Positions 34,486 to 44,857 of a DNA stretch of 64,000 bases are shown here, one piece after another. How positions within the stretch are numbered: the stretch's first letter is position 1; each line of letters starts with the position of its first letter. The notes beneath the pieces are model-generated. The model was not told where the DNA came from. It saw only the letters and a program-made list of their open reading frames with translations, and searched no databases. Origin of the DNA: Massospora cicadina (taxonomy: Eukaryota > Entomophthoromycota > Entomophthoromycetes > Entomophthorales > Entomophthoraceae); NCBI GenBank assembly GCA_022478985.1, contig JAKSZP010005583.1, positions 1-64,000 of the forward strand, in the 5' to 3' direction. Position numbers and translations under genes: made by a program.

Positions 34486-37400
34486 TCATGTGTGGAAGGG
34501 TCCACACCTGCTGGTCAAAGGCAGCACGAAGGAAGGAGTTATGGATGGTCCAGATGGCTGTGGCATAGGCGAGGACACGGAGGGGTCAGTGGCAATCAGG
34601 CAATGTCTGCTCAAACATGAGGTCTTGCACAGGGTGTCCAGACCAGGGCTGAGCATGGAGGAGCGCGCGGGCCTTTGGCCAAAATGCGGCGACACCTGGA
34701 CAGGTGAAAAAACGATGGAGGTGGGAGTCAATAGGCTCCACACAGCGTGGGCAGCTTTGGTGCTGGAAGGTAGGGCCAGTCCGGTCCCCTGTCCTGTATT
34801 AACAGTGGAGCACCCTCCATAAGGTGTTTGACACCTTTGCTGACAGGATGGGGTGATAGACGTCCTTCCACAATTCCTTAAGGTCAAATCTCACGGAGGG
34901 AGGGAGGAGCTCAAGGAGTCTTGGGCGGATGGGAGGACGATCTTGGGGGTTAAGCGAGTTGTGACAACTTGTCCATTGTGCACAATTGCATGGCGACGGG
35001 GCTGAGGCCAGGGCCTTCCCTTCTGTATGGGAAGGCATGGTGGATCCGCGCGCCTACTCGTTTCAGGGCAAGGAGAGCCTGGTTCCAGTAGGGGGATGAG
35101 GATGGTTTTAGGCGATGGCCTGGGTGGTTTGTGAGCCACTCCCCTAATGAGGTCAGAGATGCTCTAGGAAGATCCAGGGCTGCTGACACTGACTGGCGGA
35201 GGGCGGGCGCCCATTGGGGCATGGGGGTCGCGTCCCAGCAGACAATCGGCCATAGGAACTTCAGGAAGATTGTGGTGGCGTGGGATCGCGTGTCCAGAAG
35301 CCCTAGGCCCCCTTCATTGCAGGGTCAGGAAATGGTTGAGAGGGCCATTGGTGGATGGTTTGAGCCCCAGATCCAACAGCGGAGGAGTACATTGAGCCGC
35401 GTATAAAGGCATCTGTGAATGGGCAGACGTGCGCTAGGAACCAGACTTTAGAGAGGAGGAACACATTGGCCATCAGAGCTCGACCCTGGGGGTGATGTGC
35501 CGCCGGTTCCAGCTGGCAATCCTGGAGTTAACTGCTGCAAGGAGCAAGTCCTCATTGTCTTTTAGCGCAACTCCTTGTTGGTTGGTGAGAACGCCCAGGT
35601 GACGGAAGGTACCGCGCTCAGGTTCAATACCAAATGGTGGGGGGAAGGTGGTGGAGCCTACCTGTACAACTGTTGTCTTGGAGGTGTTGACCATGGCTTT
35701 GGACGCCTTGGTGTACCTCTCAATGGTCACAGCAGCGAGGGCAACATCCCCAGGGCAGTCAAATGCAATGGCAGTGTCATCTGCAAATGCCATGGTGCGT
35801 GTGGGGGCTTTACCTGGGACCAGAATCCCTGTTAGCTTGTCCTGTAAGGAGGCCAAGAGGGGGTCAAGGGTGATGTTAAAAAGGATAGGGCTCAGGGGTC
35901 CCCTTGCCGGAGACCTTGTCCAACTGGTACTGCCACTGTAAAACCCATTGGCGCCAGGACTCTGGTGTGGAGCTGGTCATAGAGCGCTGATATCCAGCGC
36001 CTAACTGCGGGTGGGAGATGGAAGCGGGCCAGGGAAGCATCAATATACTTCCAGGCTACCCGATCATATGCTTTCTCCATATCCAGGAGAGCCACAAAGC
36101 CATTCACCTTACGAGAGTTAGCAGTCAAAGTCACGTGAAGGTCATTATAGTTGTCTCATAACGACCTCCCCGGAATAAAACCGTGCTGGGATGGGGAGAG
36201 GCGAGGTGACACCCATTTGGTGATGCGGTTGGCCAGAAGCTTCGTGAAGAGCTTGTGGTCTGTGTTGATCAACGCTATGGGGCGCCAGTTCTCCAGGTTC
36301 TCACGGTCTGACTTCTTGTGAATGAGGGTCGTGATTGAGCCTCTGGAGTCGGGGAGGACCTCGCCATTCACCAAGAGTGCAGCGAAGAGGTCGCGGAGGG
36401 TTCTGGCTATCACTGCAGGTTCCAGAAGGTACACCTCGAAGGATATTCCATCTGGGCCTGGGGCTTTAAGCCGTGGGGATTTCAGAAGGGTTTCCATCAC
36501 CTTCTGGATGGAAATAGGCGCCAGTAGAGCCTCATCAGCCCGTGGGTCAATGGGTGGCTCTGGAGCCCGCCACAAGAAGTCTTGGATGTCCGATGGGTCC
36601 ACCTGGGTGGCATGGAAGAGGCTGGAGTAGAAGCGGTGTAGTTCCTGCGTTATTTCCTCCTTATCTGAAGTGGTTGTAGTGCCAATCTTCAGTGCACTAA
36701 TATCCTGCGCTGTTGACCGGGCTTTCTGTTTCTGAAAGAAGAAGCGGGTGGGGCGTTCCCACTGAGCATAGTAACGAGATGTTGTAAAGTTTGCTGCCCG
36801 TTCTTCCTGCAGTGTGAGCTCCAAGCGGAGTGCTTCCTGCGCCGCTTCCCAGTCTTCCAACCATCTGGGAGAGGGCGAAGGCTGGCAGTTTCGCTCTAGA
36901 TGTCTGATTCTGGCTTCCGCCCTTTTGACTCTGGCGCGAGCTGCAGTCATCTGGGCTTTGGCACAGTTGTAAGCAACGCGGGTGATGCCCTCCTTGGTCA
37001 CCGCCCATCTAGCCTTGTGGTCAAGCAGGTGGGGTGGGGGGAGGTGAGAGTCTCCCGGATGGTCATAGACAGCTTCTCCTTAGTGAAGGGGTTGTTGAGA
37101 AGAGCTGGGGAAACCCTAGGCCAGAACCTACGCGACGGTCTAAGTGTGGTGGTGAGGACAACGGTGAGTGACCTGTGATCACTCAGATGGTTGCCACGAG
37201 AGATGGGAGAGGAGACGCGGCCAATTAGCAGGGGGCCAATCAGTGCCATATCTATGCGTGACGCTGACTGGAAAGCTCCTCCATCATACTGGATCCTAGT
37301 CATGCAACCTAGGCCAGACGTGGAGGGTGGAAGCGCATCTATAAAACCACTCAGGCGAAGGAAATCCTGGAGGCGACTTAATCCAGGGCGTTCCTTTGCT

Positions 37401-37900
37401 GCAGGGGGTAAGAGTCACGGACGCGACTTATGGTTGTGTTGAAATCTCCTAAGAGGACTGTATTCCGTGGGAGATTGAGTTGGAGAGGCTCTTCCAAGAG
37501 CCGATTTTGCTCCTGACCTGCATTAGGCAGGTAGATGCTTGCAGCGAAGAAGGAGAAGTCAGGAGTGGTGAGTTTGGCTAGTATGAGGCGGCCACCTAGA
37601 TATTGTGAAAAAGAATGGGTTTTAACCTGGGGATTTAAAACAATAAGGGCGGCATGGTTTGTCCAGAAGGAGTTGCCTCCAAACTGTTCATTCCATGCAG
37701 ATTGTTCAATGGGGGAGGATATGGGGCTCCTGGACAGCAGCGATGTCAATTTGTGCTGACCTGAAGTTTTGGAGGAGGCGGGCTCTCCGCTTAAAGTCCC
37801 ACAACCCATTTGCGTTGATGGATTACAGGGCCAGGGTGCTGCCATGTGGACTCATAGCTGTTCCCCTCCATGTCCTGGGGGGTTGCCAGCGCTTAAACAT
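34486..37900 (-). pseudogene. LINE-B ORF2: endonuclease and reverse transcriptase
   Basis: Starts ATG at 37,900. Endonuclease: LALQSINANGLWDF..IDIAAVQEPHI (37,745-37,850), SIYLPNAGQEQ and LLGDFNTTIS (37,435-37,545), SRIDMALIG (37,235-37,260) and LSDHRSLTVVL (37,150-37,185). RT: KAPGPDGISFEVYL (36,430-36,475), ENWRPIALINTDHKL (36,250-36,295), SQHGFIPGRSL (36,157-36,190), VALLDMEKAYDRVAW (36,055-36,100), GQGLRQGDP (35,895-35,920) and TMAFADDTAIAF (35,755-35,795), with both catalytic Asp positions kept. A stop follows GDP as in LINE-A. About five frame changes are needed to read the whole protein. The C-terminal part (34,486-35,400) resembles the LINE-A thumb and tail in layout only. Confidence 0.9.
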
Positions 37901-37926
37901 GCTGCTGTGAGGCGGCTAGTTTTGAG

Positions 37927-40610
37927 TCAGTTAGCTTGACTATTAGCTGCAATCCATGAGGAGCGTCGAGGGTTCTGAGGGGAAGGAGAGGGTGGGGGGC
38001 GGAGGGACCCAGTAAGCCAGCCTAGGATGCTGCTCCCGCTCCGTTGCAGGGGAAGGACCTGAGGGTGCTCAATGATGACCTCCGCGGTGTCCCCATTTGA
38101 TGAGTCTGAGTCCATATTCACTTCCTCCAACACTTCAAAGGATACGCGCGAAATGGACTGTGGGGTTGGGGTAGGACTCTTTGAGGTGGCACTTCTACCG
38201 CAGGCCGCGGGTTGCCAGTCCATGCTGGTGGGCATAGCTCCATTGGGAGCTGAGGGTTGATGCAATAAATCGCTGGTGGAGGTTGGTGGGGGTGCCGCGG
38301 AGCCCTGAGTGGGGGTGGCTGACGAGGGGCACCCTGTGGGAGATGCCTTGCGCTTGGTGATAGAGGGAGTTGACTCTGGGAGATTGGAGGGGGTGCCCAC
38401 TGGAAGGGGGCATGAGCGCGAAGGTATCCCATACCAATAGTGGGGTTAGCTGTTTCAACTGCTAGGCGTAAGGCCTCAGGGGACAGGTCTTGAATGGGAA
38501 CCCATATTGTGGGTTGTGGAATTGCTGCTGCGGCCACGTGGGATCGTTTTTGGCCTGGTTTAGGCCCCTGGGTGGTGGCTAAAGGGCTTTTTTCGAGCTG
38601 TGCAGCCACTATACAAGTGTCCAAGGGCGTTACACCATGAACACCGGGGGCGCGCCTGATCAGGGTCGACAAAAAGATCTCGGGGCATGCCCCAACTACC
38701 GCCACACGAGGAATAACCTCAATGTTGCGGGATACAGTGGGGGAGGGGATGAACGACGCCCTAGCAGTGCGAGCTCTTTGAGTGGGAGCATAGTAAGAGG
38801 GGACGCTAAAGTCCACTGAAAGAACAGACCCAAACTCCATTAAACCACGATGGAGTGCCAGTTTAAGAGACTCAGGATCAACAGTTGTTGGTATGTTGGA
38901 AAAAGTAACCCATGAAATTTTCTCCAGGTGAGAGCGTGTGCAGGAGATGCGAAGAGATCCACGTGGAATAATGACCTGGAGGGTGGCAGCATGGTCAGCA
39001 AGGGCAGCTTCAGTGAAGCCCACATCGATGTAGTGTCCCTCCACTGATTCATAGATGGTGGTGTTAATTGGGAATGTCTCCGCAATCGCTGCAAAGTATT
39101 AGGAGTAATCCTCTGTATAGAATTCAACAGGGTTATGCCCATAATAAAGGCGAATTGCGTGGGAGAGGGTTGAGCGAGGTAGAGCTTTTTTCGCTCTAGT
39201 TTCAGCCCATTTCTTCTTAACATCATCAATAAATGCCACTTCACGGGGATCAGCTTTGGGTAGCGTTGGTGCCAGAGGTTTTTGCCACGCCCCAGTGGCT
39301 CCTTTGGTACGATTGTGTTGCTTTGGGCTGCAATTGCAGGTTGAGTGTGAGCTGGTGGTTTGGACAAGTTTGCAGAGTTCCCTTGTTTCTGGAATGTTAC
39401 AGCAGTTGCTGGCGTCATATTAAATTGAGGGGCAGTTTGTTGGGCCTCGCTAAATTGGGAGGCCCATCCAGATTGGAATTAACTCCAGCCAGTTGGGAGG
39501 AGGGAGATGTTTCATCACCATCCCAATCTATTTGGGTAAATTCAGCCCGAGTATTTGCTGTGATTTCGTGGGCAAAACTCACTGGCTGATTGGCGAGTTG
39601 GTCGTTTTCAGCATATTGATATAAAGTGCCGACTTGAGAAGTGCTGATTATGGGGCTTAAATGGGATGGGTGAGATTGGAACTGGTGTGAAGTTCCAAAA
39701 TCTGAACCATTTAAATCCCCATTGGGAAGAGTAGATTGTCCCAATTTGGTGCTTAGTGAACCAGAATGTGCGGCTAATCCAACCTTACATCTGAGGGTTT
39801 GGGGGCCAGGTGATTGTTGGGCCTCGCTAAATTGGGGAGTCCCATCCAGATTGGAATTAACTCCAGCCAATTGGGAGGAGGGCGATGTTTCATCACCATC
39901 CCAATCTGTTTGGGTAAATTCAGCCCGAGTATTTGCTGTGATTTCGTGGGCAAAACTCATTGGCTGATTGGTGAATTGGTCGTTTTCAGCATATTGAGAT
40001 AAAGTGCCGACTTGAGAAGTGCCGATTATAGGGTTTAAATGGGACAGGTGAGATTGGAACTGGTGTGAAGTTCCAAAATCCGAACCATTTGAATCCTCAT
40101 TGGGAAGAGTAGATTGTCCCAATTTGGTGCTTAGTGAACCAGAATGTGCGGCTAATCCAACCTTACATCTGAGGGCTTGGGGGCCAGGTAGCTGGGTATT
40201 GCCCCTCATGGAGGGAGCCAGAAACACGGCGTCAGCAATTATAGATGGGGCTGAATTAGCTGACACAATGGGGGAGGTGAATGCCTGGATGGGCTGAGTT
40301 GCATTCAACTGAGCAGGTGCCATTAAAACAGTGTGGGTGATGGCCTCCTTGGTTGGATGGGGCCCAGAGGGTTGGTGGGAGGCAGCGCACACAGAGCTGT
40401 TAGGCGTGCAGGTTGCAGAAGTGCGATCAGGTGAACTGGCGCTAGTTGAAGTAGCTCCAGGTTGGGGGGTGGTGCCTTCTTTCATGGCTGCTGCTTGAGA
40501 GCGGGTGATTCTGGTTGACCCTGAGGTGGTAACCGAGGGTTGCTTCGTTTGGGGGTGGTGCTGGCTCGTTTAGCATAGCCTGCGGGTTTTTTTGCGGGGT
40601 TTCCTGCCAT
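37927..40610 (-). pseudogene. LINE-B ORF1 with long repeated N-terminal extension
   Basis: Starts MAGNPAKKPAGYAKRAS (ATG at 40,610). The N-terminal 300-400 residues are Ser/Thr/Gln-rich, disordered in appearance and contain a two-copy tandem duplication. The core follows: GHYIDVGFTEAALADHAAT, SCTRSHLEKISWVTFSNIPT and LKLALHRGLMEFGSV (38,760-39,044), the RRM-like arrangement seen in LINE-A and H proteins. An intact knuckle CSWCNALGHLYSGC is at 38,602-38,643, one frame away from the core. The C-terminal part is Pro/Ser-rich. Frameshifts lie near 40,540, 39,415, 39,050 and 38,690, so no full protein is made. It probably bound element RNA. Confidence 0.82.
39434..40189 (-). repeat. Two-copy 378-bp tandem duplication in LINE-B ORF1
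   Basis: Units 39,434-39,811 and 39,812-40,189, near identical. Each unit encodes 126 residues running from LRCKVGLAAHSGSLSTKLGQ through SFAHEITANTRAEFTQ to QLAGVNSNLDG. The unit is a multiple of three, so the frame is kept. The low divergence between units suggests a recent event relative to the age of the element. Confidence 0.9.
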
Positions 40611-40719
40611 ATTTGCTAATAGTTTTCGTAAATCTCTTTAGTGGAGCTAAATTTCAGGCTGAATTGATTTTCGAAAAGTGATGCTTAGCAGAAAGAGATC
40701 CCCATCAGACACCACTTTG

Positions 40720-41930
40720 ATGGTCCAGTTTGCTGGTTTGCCCACCCACCTTCCCCTGAATTGCTCCACCAGGAGCTGATGAACGGTTTGGCAGCCTATG
40801 GCTCCAACCACATCTTATAATCTGTGGTCCTAAATGGGACCACATGACTCACTGGGCCTTGGGAATTTTTTGATCAGCCCTGTGTCAATATAATTGCTGT
40901 GTTGATTCCCCCTTGTGCTTTTATTCCTTCAGCCCCCAACCATCCATTTTGGGCCCACGTCAAGGGCGGGAGGACAATTTGTTCATCCTGTTTTAAGTTG
41001 GACCACTTAAAATGCAAGTGTCCCTCCTTAGCCTCTTCTGACAGATTGTATTTCCCATCCGCCAACCTCCAATCTGCCGCCCACCCCACACAAATTCTGG
41101 CATGGGGTATGATCCTACCTCCCCTTTCCCAAAGCCTGATGCTGCAGCTGCACCTGCAGCCGCTAATCAGCCTCCTTCTCGCCCCAGTGCCACACATGAT
41201 TCTTCCAATCAAGCGCAGGATTGGACCCCAGTTCAATCCCATGCAACATCCAACGAATCAACTAAACCTCAACCATACGCCAATTCCCCAAGTTCAATTC
41301 AACCAGAACCCATGGGAGTTATTGGCTGAAATTGACGAATCAGGTAAGCTCATTGAATAACCATCCCTGAAAATTGAGCGGTTTGTTAATGCAGATTGGG
41401 ATGCCAAATATCCCCCTCATCTATATACCCCACAGCCAAATGCTGAACTATTTTGCATTGACCATCAGCTTGCAGTTGAAGCAGCTTCAACACCAGATTG
41501 TCATTTCCTACGCAAAGCTGTCACCAAATTAGTGGCAATGCTAACAGGAGGAATTCACCCTCCTGTGATCCCTCAACCCTCACTCCAAAAAGTAAAGCCA
41601 CAATGAATCAGCTACACAAAAATGTAAACAAAGCTATCCAGAATGTGGTAGCAGTAGCTTGGAATCTGAAAGCTAAAACACCCAAACTAATATTACCACA
41701 TTTATTAAACTCTCAGATGCCCACATTGAAGCTGAAATAGCTTTAGCTGAATATATCAGCGCTATTTTCTTAGCTGGAAATTTCCATGAAATACCAATAA
41801 TTAGCGATATTGAACCACATGCCGCTAATGCTCCAAAGCCCTTACTGTCTGCCTTGACATGTACCCTAATCTGGGAGGAGGAAGCTGTTGCTAAAGATGA
41901 GCCCCCCGATCCCCCTCCCCTTCTGCCATG
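40720..41930 (+). pseudogene. H7 protein, core and C-terminal part
   Basis: Continues from 34,262: MVQFAGLPTHLP and the EL-NGLAAYGSN segment (40,722-40,815), then PSAPNHPFWAHVKGGRTIC and an intact zinc knuckle CSSCFKLDHLKCKC (40,980-41,021; CX2CX4HX4C), the best-preserved knuckle of the H family. Next comes a Pro/Gln-rich linker, then the C-terminal domain in several frames: DHQLAVEAASTPDCHFLRKAV-like (41,461-41,525), an -IKLSDAHIEAEIALAEYISA- stretch (41,702-41,765) and ANAPKPLLSALT (41,826-41,861). Ends near the DPPPL/CCATGG block. H8 inserted 100 bases further on. Confidence 0.8.
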
Positions 41931-42041
41931 GAGGGAAAAGAGGTTTCCGCTACTCAACTGGTTGGTTGTGTTCACTTGAAGCATTTCATCAATCCACTCA
42001 TTTGGGCATTTTATCTATACCAATTAGTTACATTAATTTTA

Positions 42042-43921
42042 AATTTATTCGAGGTAAGCTGACCAGGAGATGGACATTACTGATACAAAATAATGACCAA
42101 AAACACAAACCAAAAGCCTAAATGAGTGGCGAGACACCAAAACAAAAAATAAAGATTACCAACCAGGTGTAGCAGTTGTGAACCGCCTATCCCACCATGG
42201 CGGAGGAGGGGGAGGGGGTATCAGAATGATTATCAATTTCTTCTTCACAAATGAAGAGATGGATTTAAGCTGAGAGCAAAGGGGTTGGGGCATCTGCAGG
42301 GTGTGGGTCGAGGAAAAATAGAAAAGGGTTAAGTTGTTTGGTAGCAATCTGGGCCTGGAGCACAGCCTCCAGGAATTTGGCAACATGGTGTTCAGCTTGT
42401 ATGTGTGCATCAGGAAGCTTAGAAAATTTAGTGATATTGGCTCTGGTGATGCACATGGTGGGGGAAAATTATGCCAGCGCAAAAATCTTGCTTGACAGCA
42501 GAGATGGCATTTTCCCTTAATCGTTCAATTTCCACTTTTGCAACCTCAGGGAAATTGGCAGGGAAATCGAGTAAATGTAGCTCTTCATTAAATTCAGTGA
42601 TAAAGAGTGCCACAGCTTCACGGAGATGGTGTCTATCAGGAGAGGTCACTGCAGCCTCGGCAAGTTGATGGTCACTCAAGAATAAGGTAGTGGTGGGTTT
42701 GGGGACATATTTCTTGGGTTGGAATGGGGCATCAGTCTGAAGGTAGATATGGTTCCATATTAATTGGAAAGTCAAGAGGTGGTACAATTTCCCCAGATTC
42801 AGTTAATTCATCCAATAAGTCCCAGGGATTTTGGTTGAGTGTGATTGATTCAGAGGGACGTGGCTTTTGTTGGGTAAGTTTTGGGGCGTTAAATTGGTTG
42901 GATTGAATATGGGTCCAAACCTTCTCCTGATTGGGTAGATTTTGATAATTAAGTCGGCTTGGGCTTTGGTTGCAAAGGTTTTGTTGATTTTTGAGCGTTC
43001 AGCTGGAGGGGGTGGGGCAGCCAAAATCCCCACTCAAACGCTGTTTGTGCAGCCTCATGTGTGGGCTTGGCGGATTCCACTTGTTTTGAATTGTATCTAC
43101 AGTTTTTTTGGATTGATCCAACTCATGGCAGAGGGGACAAATGGTGCAGCCGTTGTCAATATGAGCCCAAAGGAAGGCATCTGGTGCATATAGGATATGG
43201 GAACATGGTGGGATATGCTGAGCTATGGTTGGCTGGTGGGGGGTAATGGTGTCCATTGCCCATGGTGCCACTAACCGATCAGCTACGCTTGGGACCAGAA
43301 AGTAGAGGATGGGGTTTTTACCATATTTGGATAGCCCCATAATCAATTCTTCATAGTGTGTTTGAGGGGGAAAGTGCGAAGGAAGGTTTGCAAAGATCAC
43401 CACTATTGTGGTGTCACTGGGGAGGCATGTACGGGTTGTGGTAATAGGTGTGTTTTTATATATTGAGGGCATAGTTGCTGGAGCAGCTGCGTCCTCTTCA
43501 GTGGGAAAACCAATATCAAAATAGCCCTTATAAGTGTGGAAGTCAATAAATCACACTGGTGAAAATGTGAACGTTGCCAGCTCAATTATTTCTTTGTTGG
43601 CATATGGGAAGAGACGCCTGTATTTGACTAGGAGGCAAAAGCAAATATTGGATTAGGGTAGGGCAAGTGGGTGGGGGCGGGTTGGGTAGACTTGCGCTAA
43701 GTGTAATAATAAGTCCCTTGAGGGACAAATTGGCCCAATGCATTAGGCGGACTGGATGAACCTGTTCACACATGCTTGCCTGCTGGGCGGAAAACGCTAG
43801 CAGGTGGCAGATCTGCTGACATAGGGTTGAAAACTGATAAGGTGGAGGTGGCGATGGAAAATTTAATGGATACTTTATATTAAATTCACTCGAAAGTGAT
43901 GTTGAGTGGAAACAAAGCTTT
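42042..43921 (-). mobile_element. H8: full-length ORF1-only retroposon in the H7 3' region
   Basis: 1.88 kb with a perfect 18-bp target-site duplication TTAGTTACATTAATTTTA (42,024-42,041 and 43,922-43,939). 5' end has TTTCCACTCAACATCACTTT (complement of about 43,888-43,907); 3' end has tail A, GTCCATCTCCTGGTCAGCTT (complement of 42,056-42,075), and CGAATAAATTT. This defines the complete length of an H element: one protein-coding region and no RT. Confidence 0.93.
42180..43600 (-). pseudogene. H8 protein (ORF1-like, unknown C-terminal domain)
   Basis: From right to left: GYFDIGFPTEEDAAAPATMPS-like N-terminus (43,460-43,540), TRTCLPSDTTIVVIFANLPS and HYEELIMGLSKYG (43,340-43,440), LWAHIDNGCTICPLCHELDQ (43,120-43,175; the knuckle has CX2C but lost its later ligands), linker, then FLSDHQLAEAAVTSPDRHHL (42,640-42,700), FNEELHLLDFPANFPEVAKV (42,540-42,600), CITRANITKFSKLPDAHIQA (42,395-42,455) and DPHPADAPTPLLSA (42,265-42,310). 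The last four blocks recur in H4, H5, H7 and H9 but not in LINE-A or LINE-B ORF1. I know no family with this C-terminal domain. Confidence 0.82.
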
Positions 43922-44015
43922 TTAGTTACATTAATTTTAGTTTTAAGTTTTAGTTTTGGTAATGTCCATACCCTGATCAGCTTACCTCAAATAAATAAAA
44001 AAAGAATGAGGTCAA

Positions 44016-44837
44016 TGTTAAATGGTTGACTTGATCTGAATTGTCAGTATTTATAAAGCCAAAAATATCCTAAGTATATCTGAACATGGGATTTGTGGCC
44101 TAGCAAATATCACTTAATTGTAATCAACTATGATGACATGGGCTCAAAGAATTTGTTGGTTAGGTTGGACTTATTAATAAGTATCAACTTAATGACTTGG
44201 TCATGTGGGCTTTGTTGTTCTATGTCAAAATTGGTTTTTAATATTGATTGAGTTTTTGATTGAATTAATTGCTAATTAGTGGTACAAATCGCCTTGGTAT
44301 GTGCTACCAATTTCTTGTGAAAGAGAATTGGTTTAGCTATTTGCAGACGCGTCTGAAATGCTGTCTTGAGAATATTGACGAAATTTACACTGACCCTGAG
44401 GATGTGCAAGTTGCCCTGAGTTGAAGGATTGTAGACCCTCAAACAAACATTTTACATGTTCCTCTGGCCAAGTGCCATTGAAAATGAGACATCATGAATA
44501 AGATGTGGTGAACATTGAACCCTATAAATTATCTCCAAATTGATACTAATAAAGAACAATCAATAATTACCACTAGTTTATAGTTTAACTTACAAGATTT
44601 GTGTTTAATACTTTAAGTTGTATTAAGTTGAGAATTTACTTGGGATCAGTAAGATTGGGGCAGCCTGCCATTGTCCAAGTGATGACAGGAGAATATGAAT
44701 TTGAAGTGCTATTACCAAGGAGTTATATCTTAACTATAGTCACCGTCTGGTCTATTGTCTTCATACAATAGATATATGAAACTCCACCATGCTGCAGAAA
44801 AAGAACCAGCCATCTGAAGTAGACCAAAAATTCAACA
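44016..44837 (+). repeat. 5' LTR of gag-only element
   Basis: TGTTAAATGG...ATTCAACA. Inner part shared almost base for base with the 3' LTR, for example CTGAACATGGGATTTGTGGC and TGACCCTGAGGATGTGCAAG. Confidence 0.93.
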
Positions 44838-44839
44838 AG

Positions 44840-44857
44840 TGGCGCTCATGGCTGGGA
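44840..44857 (+). promoter_or_regulatory. Primer-binding site of gag-only element
   Basis: TGGCGCTCATGGCTGGGA, two bases after the LTR. It starts with TGG and shares TGG.GCTCA with the Gypsy/TRIM site but then differs, so the priming tRNA may be different. The gag ATG (44,849) overlaps it. Confidence 0.6.

Larger units (their letters stand above)
34263..40700 (-). mobile_element. LINE-B, full-length non-LTR retrotransposon
   Basis: 6.4 kb on the minus strand, bounded by an 18-bp perfect direct repeat CCCATCAGACACCACTTT (34,245-34,262 and 40,701-40,718). 5' leader about 90 bases, then ORF1 (to about 37,927), ORF2 starting 27 bases later, and a 3' end with tail B: GGGACCATCTAGTACTTAAA. GC- and CpG-rich compared with everything around it, and among the least decayed elements, so probably one of the youngest here. 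It split H7. Confidence 0.94.
33726..44001 (+). mobile_element. H7: ORF1-only retroposon, split by LINE-B and H8
   Basis: Three pieces (33,726-34,262; 40,701-42,041; 43,922-44,001) make about 1.95 kb. Target-site duplication: AAGAATAAGGTCAATGTAGT (33,706-33,725) on the left; on the right AAGAATGAGGTCAA (44,002-44,015) plus TGTGGT (47,761-47,766), itself split by the gag-only LTR element. Two mismatches. The site lies in the LINE-C endonuclease. 3' end is tail A, GTCCATACCCTGATCAGCTT, and AAATAAATAAAAAAA. Confidence 0.85.

Noticed and set aside
39415..40485. Long 356-codon frame taken alone as a host gene
   Set aside because: It is the N-terminal part of LINE-B ORF1: it lies inside the TSD-bounded element, in the element's orientation, and its length is inflated by a tandem duplication.
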